A DNA stretch of 64,000 nt, taken from Chloroflexota bacterium. Its GTDB lineage: Bacteria > Chloroflexota > Limnocylindria > Limnocylindrales > CSP1-4. The position numbers and the translations under genes were made by a program. Below, piece after piece: positions 7,887 to 17,784 of the stretch. Each line of letters begins with the position of its first letter. Positions within the stretch are counted from its first letter, which is position 1. Where the stretch lies: NCBI GenBank assembly GCA_919901745.1, contig CAKKPP010000008.1, positions 27,643-91,642 on the forward strand. Reading direction: 5' to 3'. The notes under the pieces were generated by a model. That model did no database searches. It was given only the letters and a program-made list of their open reading frames with translations, and was not told where the DNA came from.

Positions 7887-8951
7887 ATGGCAGCGACACC
7901 CGAGACCGGCTACCTCGTCCTGGCCGACCTCACCGGATACACGGCGTATCTCTCGCGAAGTGAGCTCGAGCACGCTCCGACGATCGCCGGGGACCTGCTC
8001 GAGACGATCGTCGGGCGGCTGGAGCCACCGTTTCGGCTGGCGAAGTTCGAGGGCGATGCCGCGTTCCTGTTCGTGGAGGACGGACGAGCGGATCCGTCCC
8101 TGATGCTCGATGCCGTCGAGGCCACCTATCTGGCCTTCCGGCGCCGGCTGCGAAGCATCGACCAGGCAACGAGCTGCGACTGCAACGCCTGCCGGCTGGC
8201 ACCCAGACTCGACCTCAAGGTCTTCGTCCATCACGGCTCCTACGTTCGCGGCAGGATCTCGGGTCGTGACGAGCTGGCCGGACGCGACGTGATCCTCATC
8301 CACCGACTGCTCCAGGGCTCCAGGGCGTCGCGGGCCGACAAACGCGGATTCGCCCTGCTCACCGACGCGGCAGCGGACGCACTCGCACTGGACCCGCTGG
8401 CGCTCCGCCTGGAGGAGGGCACTGAAACGATCGAGCACCTCGGCGAGGTCCGCACGTTTGTCCTGGACCTTGAATCGCGTTGGGAGGACGACGCTGCCCG
8501 CCGACTCCTGACCGTGGTCCCCGGCAGCGAGCTGCTCGACATCGAGCTGTCCGTGGCAGCCGATCCCAGCGTCGTCTGGGCATATCTCACATCGCCGGCC
8601 CTGCGGTCGCTGTGGGAGAGCGCGATCACGATCGAGGAGGATGTCCAGGGCGGCCGTCGGGGCGTCGGTACAACGACTCGATGCGTCACCGGACAGCTTG
8701 CCACGCTCGAGGAGATCGTCGATTGGCAGCCCTACGAGCACGTTGGCTGGAGGCTGACCGTCCCATCCGTGGGCCCGATCGCCGCGACTGCCGACCTGCA
8801 GGTCGCCGGGGAAGGCACGCACCTGCGCGTCCGCTGGGGCTATCTCGGAACCACCCCGCTGGACCCTGCTGCCGTCGAGCGAATCCGCACCGAGCGGACG
8901 GCGGCTCTGGGGCGCCTGGGTCACATCTTCGACCGCCTCTCGGTGTCCTGA
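7887..8951 (+). CDS. DUF2652 (nucleotide-cyclase-like) plus SRPBCC fusion protein
   Basis: A 354-residue two-domain protein. Residues 1-190 begin TGYLVLADLTGYTAYLSRSE with FEGDAAFLF and a long helical SCDCNACR segment, the DUF2652 pattern, a family resembling class III nucleotide cyclases. Residues 205-354 (LLDIELSVAADPSVVWAYLTSP to RLGHIFDRLS) form an SRPBCC/START-like domain. The CDCNAC cysteines (about residues 95-100) could bind a metal or sense redox. The gene sits behind a MerR-type promoter with essentially no 5' leader. Function is unknown; ligand binding coupled to a cyclase-like domain is an inference. Confidence 0.8.
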   Translation: MAATPETGYLVLADLTGYTAYLSRSELEHAPTIAGDLLETIVGRLEPPFRLAKFEGDAAFLFVEDGRADPSLMLDAVEATYLAFRRRLRSIDQATSCDCNACRLAPRLDLKVFVHHGSYVRGRISGRDELAGRDVILIHRLLQGSRASRADKRGFALLTDAAADALALDPLALRLEEGTETIEHLGEVRTFVLDLESRWEDDAARRLLTVVPGSELLDIELSVAADPSVVWAYLTSPALRSLWESAITIEEDVQGGRRGVGTTTRCVTGQLATLEEIVDWQPYEHVGWRLTVPSVGPIAATADLQVAGEGTHLRVRWGYLGTTPLDPAAVERIRTERTAALGRLGHIFDRLSVS

Positions 8952-8984
8952 GCACCGCGTCCCGCGAGGGCTCGGAACTCCGCG

Positions 8985-9209
8985 GTGCCGGCGTCGGCGC
9001 GCATTGGTCTCGCCGCCGGCACGGCTCTGACGGCGGTGCTGACTCGTATACTGGCTCCCGCCTGGGGCATCGATGGAGCCGCCGTCGCCGGGACGGCGGG
9101 TACGGTGCTCCGGAACGTGCTGCTGCGGTGGTTCGTCCGCCGGCGGCTGTCGTTCTTGCCCTTACGCGGTGTCTTCATCCCACGCGTGGGTGGATCTCGC
9201 GAGGCCTGA
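8985..9209 (+). pseudogene. C-terminal remnant of a polysaccharide flippase
   Basis: About 74 codons reading RIGLAAGTALTAVLTRIL, then APAWGIDGAAVAGTAGTVLRN and VRRRLSF resemble the last two helices of Wzx/MATE-like oligosaccharide flippases, where GIxGAAxA is the recurrent signature. There is no N-terminal 85% and no recognisable start. It directly precedes an acetyltransferase and a glycosyltransferase, consistent with decay of a surface-polysaccharide locus. A tiny genuine two-helix protein is the alternative. Confidence 0.45.
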
Positions 9210-9237
9210 ACGGGCAGACGTCACAGGGAGTCAGCTC

Positions 9238-9726
9238 ATGGTGGACCCGCGAGGGCAGTTCAACGTCATCGCCCCCGATGTGCTCATCGGCGAGGGGACG
9301 CGCGTGGGGAACTTCGTCTTCATCCGCGCCAACACGAACATCGGGGCCGGTTGCACCATCGGCTCGTACGTCGACATCGAGGGCGACGTTTCGATCGGCG
9401 ACCGCGTTTCCCTCCAGAGCGGCTGCTACATCACCCGCGGCGTCGTGATCGAGGACGACGTCTTCTGCGGGCCGCGGGTCATCACCATGAACGACAAGCG
9501 CATCGTCCACCGCCGGTCCAGCCTCACCTTCGTGCGCGAAGGGCCCCGGATCGGGCGCGGGGCGCGGGTCGGCGGCGGGAGCGTGCTCCTGCCGGGGGTG
9601 ACGATCGGGGCGAACGCCTTCGTAGGCGCCGGATCGGTGGTGACCAGGGACGTCCCGGAGGGTTCGATCGTCGTGGGCAACCCGGCGCGCGTCGTGGGGT
9701 CGGTGCGCCCGGAGGAGCTCCTGTGA
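9238..9726 (+). CDS. Left-handed beta-helix acyltransferase (sugar N/O-acetyltransferase type)
   Basis: A 162-residue protein made of hexapeptide repeats ([LIV]-G-x4): VLIGEGTRVGNFVFI, TNIGAGCTIGSYVDIEG, VSIGDRVSLQSGCYI, then the loop MNDKRIVHRR and GVTIGANAFVGAGSVVTRDV. This is the WbpD/VioB-like trimeric acetyltransferase layout with the terminal GNPARVV motif. It probably acetylates an amino sugar nucleotide. AGGGAG lies 7 nt before the ATG. Its stop overlaps the GTG of the next gene by 4 bp. Confidence 0.9.
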   Translation: MVDPRGQFNVIAPDVLIGEGTRVGNFVFIRANTNIGAGCTIGSYVDIEGDVSIGDRVSLQSGCYITRGVVIEDDVFCGPRVITMNDKRIVHRRSSLTFVREGPRIGRGARVGGGSVLLPGVTIGANAFVGAGSVVTRDVPEGSIVVGNPARVVGSVRPEELL

Positions 9727-10553
9727 GCGAGTCGGACAAGCTGATCATCAATGCCGCGGTCACCGGCACCGTCCTCTCCACGTCCGACACGCCGTTCCTC
9801 CCGACGACCATCGAGGAGATCGTGGCGTGCGCCGTCCAGGTCCGGGAGGCCGGAGCTTCCATCATCCACCTGCATGCCCGGAACCCCGACCAGAGTCCAT
9901 GCTACGACCCCGCCGTCTACTCCGAGCTCGTCGTCCGGGTGCGCGAGGCGACGGACCTCGTCATCAACGTCTCGCTGTCGGGTCGATACGTGGCAGACGT
10001 CGGGACGCGCGCCGCGCCGCTGGCCGCGCGGCCTGAGCTGGCGAGCCTCACGGTCGGCTCCATGAACTTCATGTCGGGGCCGAGCGTCAACGCACCCGAC
10101 ACGATCCGCGAGCTCGCGCGGCGGATCCACGCGGCCGACGCTGTTCCTGAGCTCGAGATCTTTGAAGCGGGGTTTGCCACCTTCGCGACCTACCTGGCCC
10201 GGAAGGGCATCCTCCGGCCGCCGCATTACGCCAACATCATCGTCGGGTCGCTCGGGGCCGCGCCGCTCGACCTTGTCGGCCTCGGGCACATCATCAGCCT
10301 GCTGCCGGCCGGGACCATCTGGTCGGTTGGGGGTCTGGGCCAGTTCCAGCTCGACGCGAACGTCATGAGCATCGCGGCCGGCGGGCACGTCCGTGTCGGC
10401 CTCGAGGACAACATCCATTACGACCGGGCCAGGCGCGACCTCGCCGACAATGCCCGGCTGGTCGCGCGGATCGCCCGGATCGGACGGGAGATGGGTCGAG
10501 AGCCAGCCACGCCGGCCGAGGCCCGCTCGCTGATCGGCCTGGCACCGAGGTAG
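9723..10553 (+). CDS. Beta-keto acid cleavage enzyme (BKACE, 3-keto-5-aminohexanoate cleavage family)
   Basis: A 276-residue TIM-barrel protein starting at GTG 9723. LIINAAVTGTV, the metal-binding IIHLHARNPD block (HxH), and later FEAGFATFATYLARKGIL and RVGLEDNIHYDR are typical of Kce/BKACE enzymes, which condense beta-keto acids with acetyl-CoA to give acetoacetate and a CoA ester. The metal-site histidines and the terminal GLEDN motif are intact. It is translationally coupled to the acetyltransferase by a GTGA overlap, an odd partnership that gives no clear substrate. Confidence 0.88.
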   Translation: MSESDKLIINAAVTGTVLSTSDTPFLPTTIEEIVACAVQVREAGASIIHLHARNPDQSPCYDPAVYSELVVRVREATDLVINVSLSGRYVADVGTRAAPLAARPELASLTVGSMNFMSGPSVNAPDTIRELARRIHAADAVPELEIFEAGFATFATYLARKGILRPPHYANIIVGSLGAAPLDLVGLGHIISLLPAGTIWSVGGLGQFQLDANVMSIAAGGHVRVGLEDNIHYDRARRDLADNARLVARIARIGREMGREPATPAEARSLIGLAPR

Positions 10554-10582
10554 GCGGGCCCACGGCCCGACACGGGGTGACC

Positions 10583-11707
10583 ATGGGCCTTCGCGTCCTC
10601 ATCACGAACATCGAGCTCTGGCCGCCGTCCGGCACGGTGCTCTATGTGCGCGATCTCGCGCTTGAGCTCCAACGTCAGGGGCACCGCCCGGCGATCTTCA
10701 GCGCCGCTGGAGGCGGGATCGCCGAGGAACTCGGCGCTGCCGGCATCCCGGTGACGGATCGGCCGGATCGGCTGCCCTGGACTCCGGACATCGTCCACGC
10801 CCACCACCACGCACCGGCGCTGCTGGCGCTCCGCACGTGGCCGGCAACACCGGCGATCTTCATCTGCCACGACCACTCGTCGGAGGACGATCGGGCACCG
10901 CTCGAGCCGCAGGTCCGTCGCTACTTCGGCGTGAGCCAGGTGTGCGTGGATCGGCTCCTGCGGGACGGAGCTCCGAGCGAACGAACAGGGCTGCTCCTCA
11001 ACTTCGTCGACACGGCTCGCTTCCGGCCGCGCGGACCGTTGCCGCTGCGTCCCCGCCGGGCCCTCGTGTTCAGCAACTACGCGCACGTGGGCAGCCATTT
11101 GCCGGCCGTGACCGAGGCGTGCCGCCAGGCCGGCCTGGAGCTCGACGTCGTCGGCCTCAGCGCGGGCACCCTGGCGCTCCGGCCGGAGGAGGTGCTCGGG
11201 CAGTACGACATCGTCTTCGCGAAGGCGCGGGCTGCGATCGAAGCGATGGCCGTCGGGGCCGCCGTCGTCCTGTGCGACTTCGCCGGGGCCGGCCCGCTGG
11301 TCACCTCGGGCGAGTTCGACGATCTCCGGCCGCAGAACTTCGGTTTCGCTGCCCTCCGCCAACCGCTGCAACCGGAGTTCCTGGTCCGTGAGATTGCCCG
11401 GTACGACCCGGTCGATGCGGAACGGATCAGGGACCGAGTACGGGCCGAGGCGAGCGTGGCCGCAACCGTCGCGCGGCTGGTGGAGATCTACAACCTCGTG
11501 GTCGCGGAGCACCAGGGCGAAGAGTGGCGGACCGGGACGCCCGGCCCGCGGCCAGGCCGCCCGTTCCCGATCCGAGAGTTGTCGTACCTGCGTCTCGCGT
11601 GGGCCTGGAGGGCCGTTCCGCGCGAGCATCGGAACCGCCTCAAGCGCCTGCCCGGGGCAGAGCAGATCCGGCGAGGCGTCCGTCGCCTGCTCGGCGAATC
11701 CGGCTGA
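10583..11707 (+). CDS. Glycosyltransferase, GT4-like
   Basis: About 374 residues with a GT-B outline. The N-terminal RVLITNIELWPPSGTVLYV and LELQRQGHRPAIFS match the acceptor domain start of GT4 enzymes; DIVHAHHHAPALLAL is the family's HAHH-type block. The C-terminal half (ALVFSNYAH, VLGQYDIVFAKARAAIEAMA) holds the E-A-M-A nucleotide-sugar region in a shortened form. ATG 10583 is preferred over GTG 10577 because GGGG lies at a proper distance. Probably adds a sugar to a surface glycan. Confidence 0.75.
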   Translation: MGLRVLITNIELWPPSGTVLYVRDLALELQRQGHRPAIFSAAGGGIAEELGAAGIPVTDRPDRLPWTPDIVHAHHHAPALLALRTWPATPAIFICHDHSSEDDRAPLEPQVRRYFGVSQVCVDRLLRDGAPSERTGLLLNFVDTARFRPRGPLPLRPRRALVFSNYAHVGSHLPAVTEACRQAGLELDVVGLSAGTLALRPEEVLGQYDIVFAKARAAIEAMAVGAAVVLCDFAGAGPLVTSGEFDDLRPQNFGFAALRQPLQPEFLVREIARYDPVDAERIRDRVRAEASVAATVARLVEIYNLVVAEHQGEEWRTGTPGPRPGRPFPIRELSYLRLAWAWRAVPREHRNRLKRLPGAEQIRRGVRRLLGESG

Positions 11708-11782
11708 GCCGGACCGGCTCGGGCTCCTCGCGGTGACCGAACATCTGGCGATCCTCGTGGGCGATGCGTCCGGGAATCGCGC

Positions 11783-13938
<2,156 letters not shown>

Positions 13939-13942
<4 letters not shown>

Positions 13943-14610
13943 GGGTCCCCCTCCGACGCCGTCCCGGTGGGCCGGCGGCTCAAGGCCTGTCGACCCTCGA
14001 GCCATTTGTCGATCCAGTCGAGAAGCTCCCCCTGTCCCGTCTCCACCCCCGACAGGCGCTCGAGGATGATGCCTTCGTTGAAGGTCATCACGAGCGAGAC
14101 CAGGGCGTCGAGCGGCATCTCGATCCCGAACTCCTCGCGCGCCGCCGCGAACGCCTCGGTGAGCACGGCGCGCCACTTCTCGTCGACGGCCGCGACTCGC
14201 TGGCGAAGGTGGGGATGATTCCACGAGAGGGCCTGGAGTTCGAGCCAGACCTTCTGGTACGGGCGGTCGACGTCCAGGTACCGCATCGCCTGCCGCCATT
14301 TCTGGAGAGACGGGATATCCGCGGCGTACATCTCACGATGGCGCACGATCAGTCGCTCGGTGAACCGTTCCAGGACCCTGACGAACAGGTTGTCCATCGA
14401 GCCGAAGTAGTAGTGCACCAGCCCGGGGTTCGTTCCGGCTTCCTCGGCCAGGAGCCGGGTCGTGATGCCGGCATGACCGGCGCTGATGAGCAGGCGCTCG
14501 GCAGCATCGAGGAACGCATCCTCGGTCGACGCCCGAGAGCCCTCCGGTCGATGCGACCCGGTCGACCCCGGCATGCGCGGCGCCCGGGTCGACGAACGCT
14601 CGCTCGTCAA
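13939..14610 (-). CDS. TetR-family transcriptional regulator
   Basis: A 223-residue protein. Residues 28-75 (DAFLDAAERLLISAGHAG, ITTRLLAEEAGTNPGLVHYY) form the TetR helix-turn-helix, followed by a helical ligand domain rich in W, Y and L. It lies between the OsmC-like gene and the hydrolase-glycosyltransferase with 4-bp overlaps on both sides, so it is co-transcribed. It probably autoregulates the operon through the palindrome at 15200-15215 in response to the small molecule the fusion enzyme modifies. Confidence 0.88.
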
Positions 14611-15173
14611 TCCAGGACCACGAGGTCGGTCGTCACCGGGACGGGATTGGCTAGGATGTCGCGAACCGGCGACGTGTCCTGGACGTGTTGGCAGAGTTCC
14701 TCGAGCTGCTGCTGGGTCGCATTCGGCGAGCGGACCCAGCTCTTCGCCCGGATCTCTGAAAAACCGGCGCGCGGGCCCCCGAGGCCGAGGAAGCGGTGGA
14801 GGTCGAGATCACCCTCGACCTCGTAACGGAGCTCGCTGATCTCGATCCCTCGGGCAGCTGCGTTGTAGACATAGCCGACGCCGTAGCAGAACGCGAGGGC
14901 CTGCAGGACGAGCTCGACCGCGTTGGGCCCGGCGTTCGTGCCGAGGAGCACCGGCGGCTCGTCGCCAACGAGGCGAAAGGGCTCGGCCCGGTCGGCGGTC
15001 GGTGTGCCGGCATGCTCAAACGCGCCGATCTCACCGTGGTTCCGTCCGCCGGTCTCCCAGCTGCTCGTGGCCCGGAACGTGAAGCTCGCGACATTCGCGT
15101 CGGACTGTACCGCTCCGATCGTGGCGATCAACCGGTCGACGTCGACCCCGTTGCGGGACGTGATCGTGGCCAT
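14607..15173 (-). CDS. OsmC-family protein lacking the second catalytic Cys
   Basis: A 188-residue OsmC/Ohr-fold protein: FTFRATSSWETGGRNHGEI, PVLLGTNAGPNAVELVLQAL, AFCYGVGYVY and LRYEVEGDLDLHRFLG. The first family Cys is present (AFCYG) but the second, normally in a CPV motif, appears as Ser (DTSPVRDIL). A thiol-dependent peroxidase is therefore unlikely; a binding or hydrolytic role is possible. It leads the operon with TetR and the hydrolase fusion, overlapping TetR by 4 bp. GGAGG is visible just before the ATG. Confidence 0.8.
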   Translation of the reverse strand: MATITSRNGVDVDRLIATIGAVQSDANVASFTFRATSSWETGGRNHGEIGAFEHAGTPTADRAEPFRLVGDEPPVLLGTNAGPNAVELVLQALAFCYGVGYVYNAAARGIEISELRYEVEGDLDLHRFLGLGGPRAGFSEIRAKSWVRSPNATQQQLEELCQHVQDTSPVRDILANPVPVTTDLVVLD

Positions 15174-15199
15174 CTGCTGTCCTCCTTCTGCTCGCTGAC

Positions 15200-15215
15200 T
15201 TAGGCGATTGCCTAA
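15200..15215 (-). promoter_or_regulatory. Candidate TetR operator upstream of the OsmC/TetR operon
   Basis: The 16-bp inverted repeat TTAGGC-GATT-GCCTAA lies 27 bp above the OsmC start. A related degenerate repeat (CCTAAT...ATCAGG) follows at 15211-15233. The position over the expected promoter fits autorepression by the TetR gene of the same operon. Confidence 0.55.
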
Positions 15216-15300
15216 TACGATCGACTAATCAGGCGACGCTGTCAAGGGGCAAGAAGGCGGGCCGTCAAGATGTCGGCCTCGTACTAGACTCGGCCCCACG

Positions 15301-15810
15301 ATGACGCAAGGATCGACCGTCGAGACGCTGGTGTCGGGCAGCTTCGCGGCACTCCGAACGACCTTCGACGGGCGGTTCTGGCTGGTCGCCGTGCTCGCCA
15401 CCCTTGGATCGCTTCTGCTGCTCGGGGTCCCGACCGCGGTCATCCCGAATCCGTTCTTCATCCGGATGACGCCGACCGAGACGTTCAACGTGATCGTCTG
15501 GCTCGCGTCGGCGCCGCTCGTCGGGCTCCTGGCCGCGACCTACGTTCGGCCGCCCGGCCATGGCCTCGGGCACCCACGTGATGAGGCCGGTGCGGGACGG
15601 GCGACAGTGGGCGGGGTCGCCGCGTACCTCGCGATCGGTTGCCCGATCTGCAACAAAGTGGTCGTCGCGGCGTTGGGCGTCAGTGGGGCGCTCTCGGTCT
15701 TCGCGCCGATCCAGCCACTCATCGGTGCCGCATCCGTGGCTCTCCTTGGGACAACCCTGGCCTGGCGCCTTCGCGCTCGCGCGCGACGCTGCGAGCGCTG
15801 CGCGGTCTGA
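15301..15810 (+). CDS. Membrane protein with conserved CPICNK motif
   Basis: A 169-residue protein with about four membrane helices (FWLVAVLATLGSLLLLGV; FNVIVWLASAPLVGLLAA; GVAAYLAIGCPICNKVVVAA; PLIGAASVALLGTTLAWRL). The motif GCPICNKVVVAALGVSGA places two Cys at a membrane surface, suggestive of metal or thiol chemistry; the C-terminus has another CERC pair. I do not recognise a named family. TAGACT lies 10 nt before the ATG and there is no Shine-Dalgarno, so it may be leaderless. It opens the copper-related region. Confidence 0.6.
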   Translation: MTQGSTVETLVSGSFAALRTTFDGRFWLVAVLATLGSLLLLGVPTAVIPNPFFIRMTPTETFNVIVWLASAPLVGLLAATYVRPPGHGLGHPRDEAGAGRATVGGVAAYLAIGCPICNKVVVAALGVSGALSVFAPIQPLIGAASVALLGTTLAWRLRARARRCERCAV

Positions 15811-15848
15811 CCGGCGCGACGACGCCGGCGCGGGATCGGGCTGGTGCT

Positions 15849-15865
15849 ATACTCCATGGGAGTAT
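15849..15865 (+). promoter_or_regulatory. Perfect inverted repeat, candidate metal-regulator operator
   Basis: ATACTCC-ATG-GGAGTAT is a perfect 7-3-7 palindrome 30 bp before the YHS gene start. Its form resembles copper-regulator sites (CsoR/RicR class, TACYC...GRGTA). The cognate regulator is not proven. Confidence 0.55.
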
Positions 15866-15894
15866 CGGCCCCTCAGCATCAGGAAGGCAACATC

Positions 15895-16386
15895 ATGGAA
15901 CTGACACTGCTTGAAAGCGGACCCGAGGCCCTTCGCGCGGGCTACACCTGTCCCTGCGGCTGCACCCCGTCGGTCGAGTTCGCCCGCGGGGCCGAGCTCG
16001 CGGAGGAGGGCTGCTGCTGCGGCAACCACTTCGCCGTCGGGCCGCGGGCTGCGGCCAGCCTGACACCGACACCCGGCTTCGAGCCGGAGCTCAAGACGTT
16101 CGATGCCCCCTGGGGTGAGCACCTCGAGGCGGCCTGGCTCGTCGGACCCAGCGTGCACGGCCCGGAGTCCGGGGCCGATCATCACGCCGATCATCACGCC
16201 GATCACGCGCACGTCGCGATCGATCCCGTCTGTGGCATGACCGTGGAGCCCGAGGCGGCGCGAGCCAGGGGCCTGTTCGTCGCCCGGGGCGGAACGGACT
16301 ATTTCTTCTGTGGCAAGGGCTGCAAGCTCGAGTTCGGCGACGACCCCGAGCGGTTCCTCGACCCCGCCTACGTCCCCTCGATGTAG
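15895..16386 (+). CDS. Cys-rich plus YHS-domain protein with His linker
   Basis: A 163-residue soluble protein. Residues 15-50 carry a Cys cluster (TCPCGCTPS and GCCCGNHF), then a linker with the repeated tetrapeptide HHAD (HHADHHADHAH), then a YHS domain (AIDPVCGMTVEPEAA, TDYFFCGKGCKLEF, DDPERFLDP). YHS domains occur in copper chaperones and the N-terminus of Cu ATPases. Thus there are three putative metal sites in one protein. AGGAAGG lies 7 nt upstream. It is preceded by a perfect palindrome and probably metal induced. Confidence 0.82.
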   Translation: MELTLLESGPEALRAGYTCPCGCTPSVEFARGAELAEEGCCCGNHFAVGPRAAASLTPTPGFEPELKTFDAPWGEHLEAAWLVGPSVHGPESGADHHADHHADHAHVAIDPVCGMTVEPEAARARGLFVARGGTDYFFCGKGCKLEFGDDPERFLDPAYVPSM

Positions 16387-16396
16387 ATCGGCCGCC

Positions 16397-16810
16397 ATGA
16401 GGCTCTGCCTCGGACTGATCTCGGTCGCCGTGGCCGTCGTGGGGCTCGCCGCCTGTGGCGGCGGGACGCGGAGTCCGATCTGCACCGCGAACGACTCGCT
16501 CCGGGCGGCGCTCCGGGCCGTCGATGCGGCGCGAAGCGCGGACAGCTCGGGCGACAGCGCAGCCGTGGATCGGGAGATGAACGAAGTCGAGCGTCTTCTC
16601 GGCGTCGCGCGGGGGAACCTCGCAGGCGCCACAGCGGACCCCGACACCGCAGCGGCGGCCCGCGCGATGCTCGAGGCGGCCAACTACCTCCAGTTCATGG
16701 TGGACGACTCACGGGCCTCGGGCACGGTTGACTTCCCGATCGCCCAGTTCGCGGCTCGAGAGGTGAATCGGGCGGGATCCGGAGCGGGCGGCGCCCCGCT
16801 GAACTGCTGA
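16397..16810 (+). CDS. Small lipoprotein of unknown function
   Basis: A 137-residue protein with a lipoprotein signal (VVGLAAC, Cys about residue 20). The mature part is mostly helical, with acidic and alanine-rich repeats (AALRAVDAARSADSSGD) and two further Cys (SPICTAND near the start, APLNC at the very end) that could form a disulfide. No family recognised. It begins 10 bp after the YHS gene and is followed 10 bp later by the BNR-repeat protein, so it belongs to the same operon. Confidence 0.6.
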   Translation: MRLCLGLISVAVAVVGLAACGGGTRSPICTANDSLRAALRAVDAARSADSSGDSAAVDREMNEVERLLGVARGNLAGATADPDTAAAARAMLEAANYLQFMVDDSRASGTVDFPIAQFAAREVNRAGSGAGGAPLNC

Positions 16811-16820
16811 CAGGAGCACC

Positions 16821-17735
16821 GTGACAAGGAAACGGAAGAGCCAGACATCGCACACCAGCGCACGGATCGACCGTCGCCCGTCGGCACCCGTGCGAGAGCG
16901 GCGGCCCCTCGTCCTCGCCGGCGTGGTGCTCGTCGCGGTGGTCGCCGTCGTCACCTTCGCCCTCACTCGACCGGGCGGTTCGTCCATCGAGGCGTGGAGC
17001 CGCCTCGGGACCGAGGACGTCCACTCGCTGGCGTTCGTCGATGGCGACCCGCAGCGACTTCTGTTCGGCCACCACGGCGGGATCCTCGCGACCGACGACG
17101 GCGGGAAGACGTGGGAGCCGCTGGCCACGCGGTCCGATGCGATGAGCCTGGGCGTGGCCGGCGGCGGCTCGATCGTGATCGCCGGTCACGAGGTCTTCGC
17201 CGAGAGCCGGGATGGTGGCCAGACCTGGGCCGACATCCCCGCCGACCTTCCCAGCCTCGACATCCACGGCTTCGCGCGGGATCCGGGCGACCCGGCCCGG
17301 ATGTGGGTCTACCTGGCGATCGGTGGGTTCTGGGAGAGCCTGGACGCGGGCCGCACCTGGGAGCAGCTCCACGAGCAGAACATTCTCTTCCCCGTCGCGA
17401 TCGAGGGCTCGTCTGGGACACTCCTCGTCGGCGTCAGTGCCACGGGCATCGCACGTTCGGATGATGGAGGACGCACCTGGCAACCCGTTGCGGACCCGGA
17501 GCTCTATCCCGTCACCGGCCTGGCGGCCACGACCGACGGATCCGTCCTGGTCGCGAGCGGACCTGACGCGGTGGCCCGATCGGTGGACGGCGGGGCGAGC
17601 TGGTCGCGGCTTCCGTTCGAGGGCCAGCCGGCGGTCGTCGCGGTCGCGGACGGAGGCCGCTCGATCGCGCTCGTCACCCGCTCGACCGAGTTCTTCCGCT
17701 CCGACGACGGCGGACAGACCTGGCCGAGCCCCTGA
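16821..17735 (+). CDS. Membrane-anchored BNR/Asp-box repeat protein (F510_1955-type glycosyl-hydrolase-like)
   Basis: A 304-residue protein starting at GTG. One N-terminal membrane helix (residues 29-47, LVLAGVVLVAVVAVVTFAL) anchors an outside beta-propeller. Asp-box motifs S/T-x-D-x-G-x-T-W recur: TDDGGKTWEP, SRDGGQTWAD, SLDAGRTWEQ, SDDGGRTWQP, SVDGGASWSR, SDDGGQTWPS. Such propellers are found in sialidases and Ycf48-like assembly factors. No sialidase arginine triad was verified, so a scaffolding role is equally likely. It neighbours copper genes. Confidence 0.78.
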   Translation: MTRKRKSQTSHTSARIDRRPSAPVRERRPLVLAGVVLVAVVAVVTFALTRPGGSSIEAWSRLGTEDVHSLAFVDGDPQRLLFGHHGGILATDDGGKTWEPLATRSDAMSLGVAGGGSIVIAGHEVFAESRDGGQTWADIPADLPSLDIHGFARDPGDPARMWVYLAIGGFWESLDAGRTWEQLHEQNILFPVAIEGSSGTLLVGVSATGIARSDDGGRTWQPVADPELYPVTGLAATTDGSVLVASGPDAVARSVDGGASWSRLPFEGQPAVVAVADGGRSIALVTRSTEFFRSDDGGQTWPSP

Positions 17736-17784
17736 CGACGGGCGTCGCAGTGGTAGGCTGCCGTCCCCTGCGGAGATCGATGTT

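Noticed and set aside
11706-11720. GAGCCGG-A-CCGGCTC as terminator after the glycosyltransferase
   Set aside because: A one-base loop and no T-run make it weak; it is equally explained by GC-rich chance.
13943-14299. N-terminal extension of the hydrolase-glycosyltransferase frame
   Set aside because: The extension lies over the TetR gene in another frame and has no family-like sequence; the 4-bp overlap start at 13942 is more natural.
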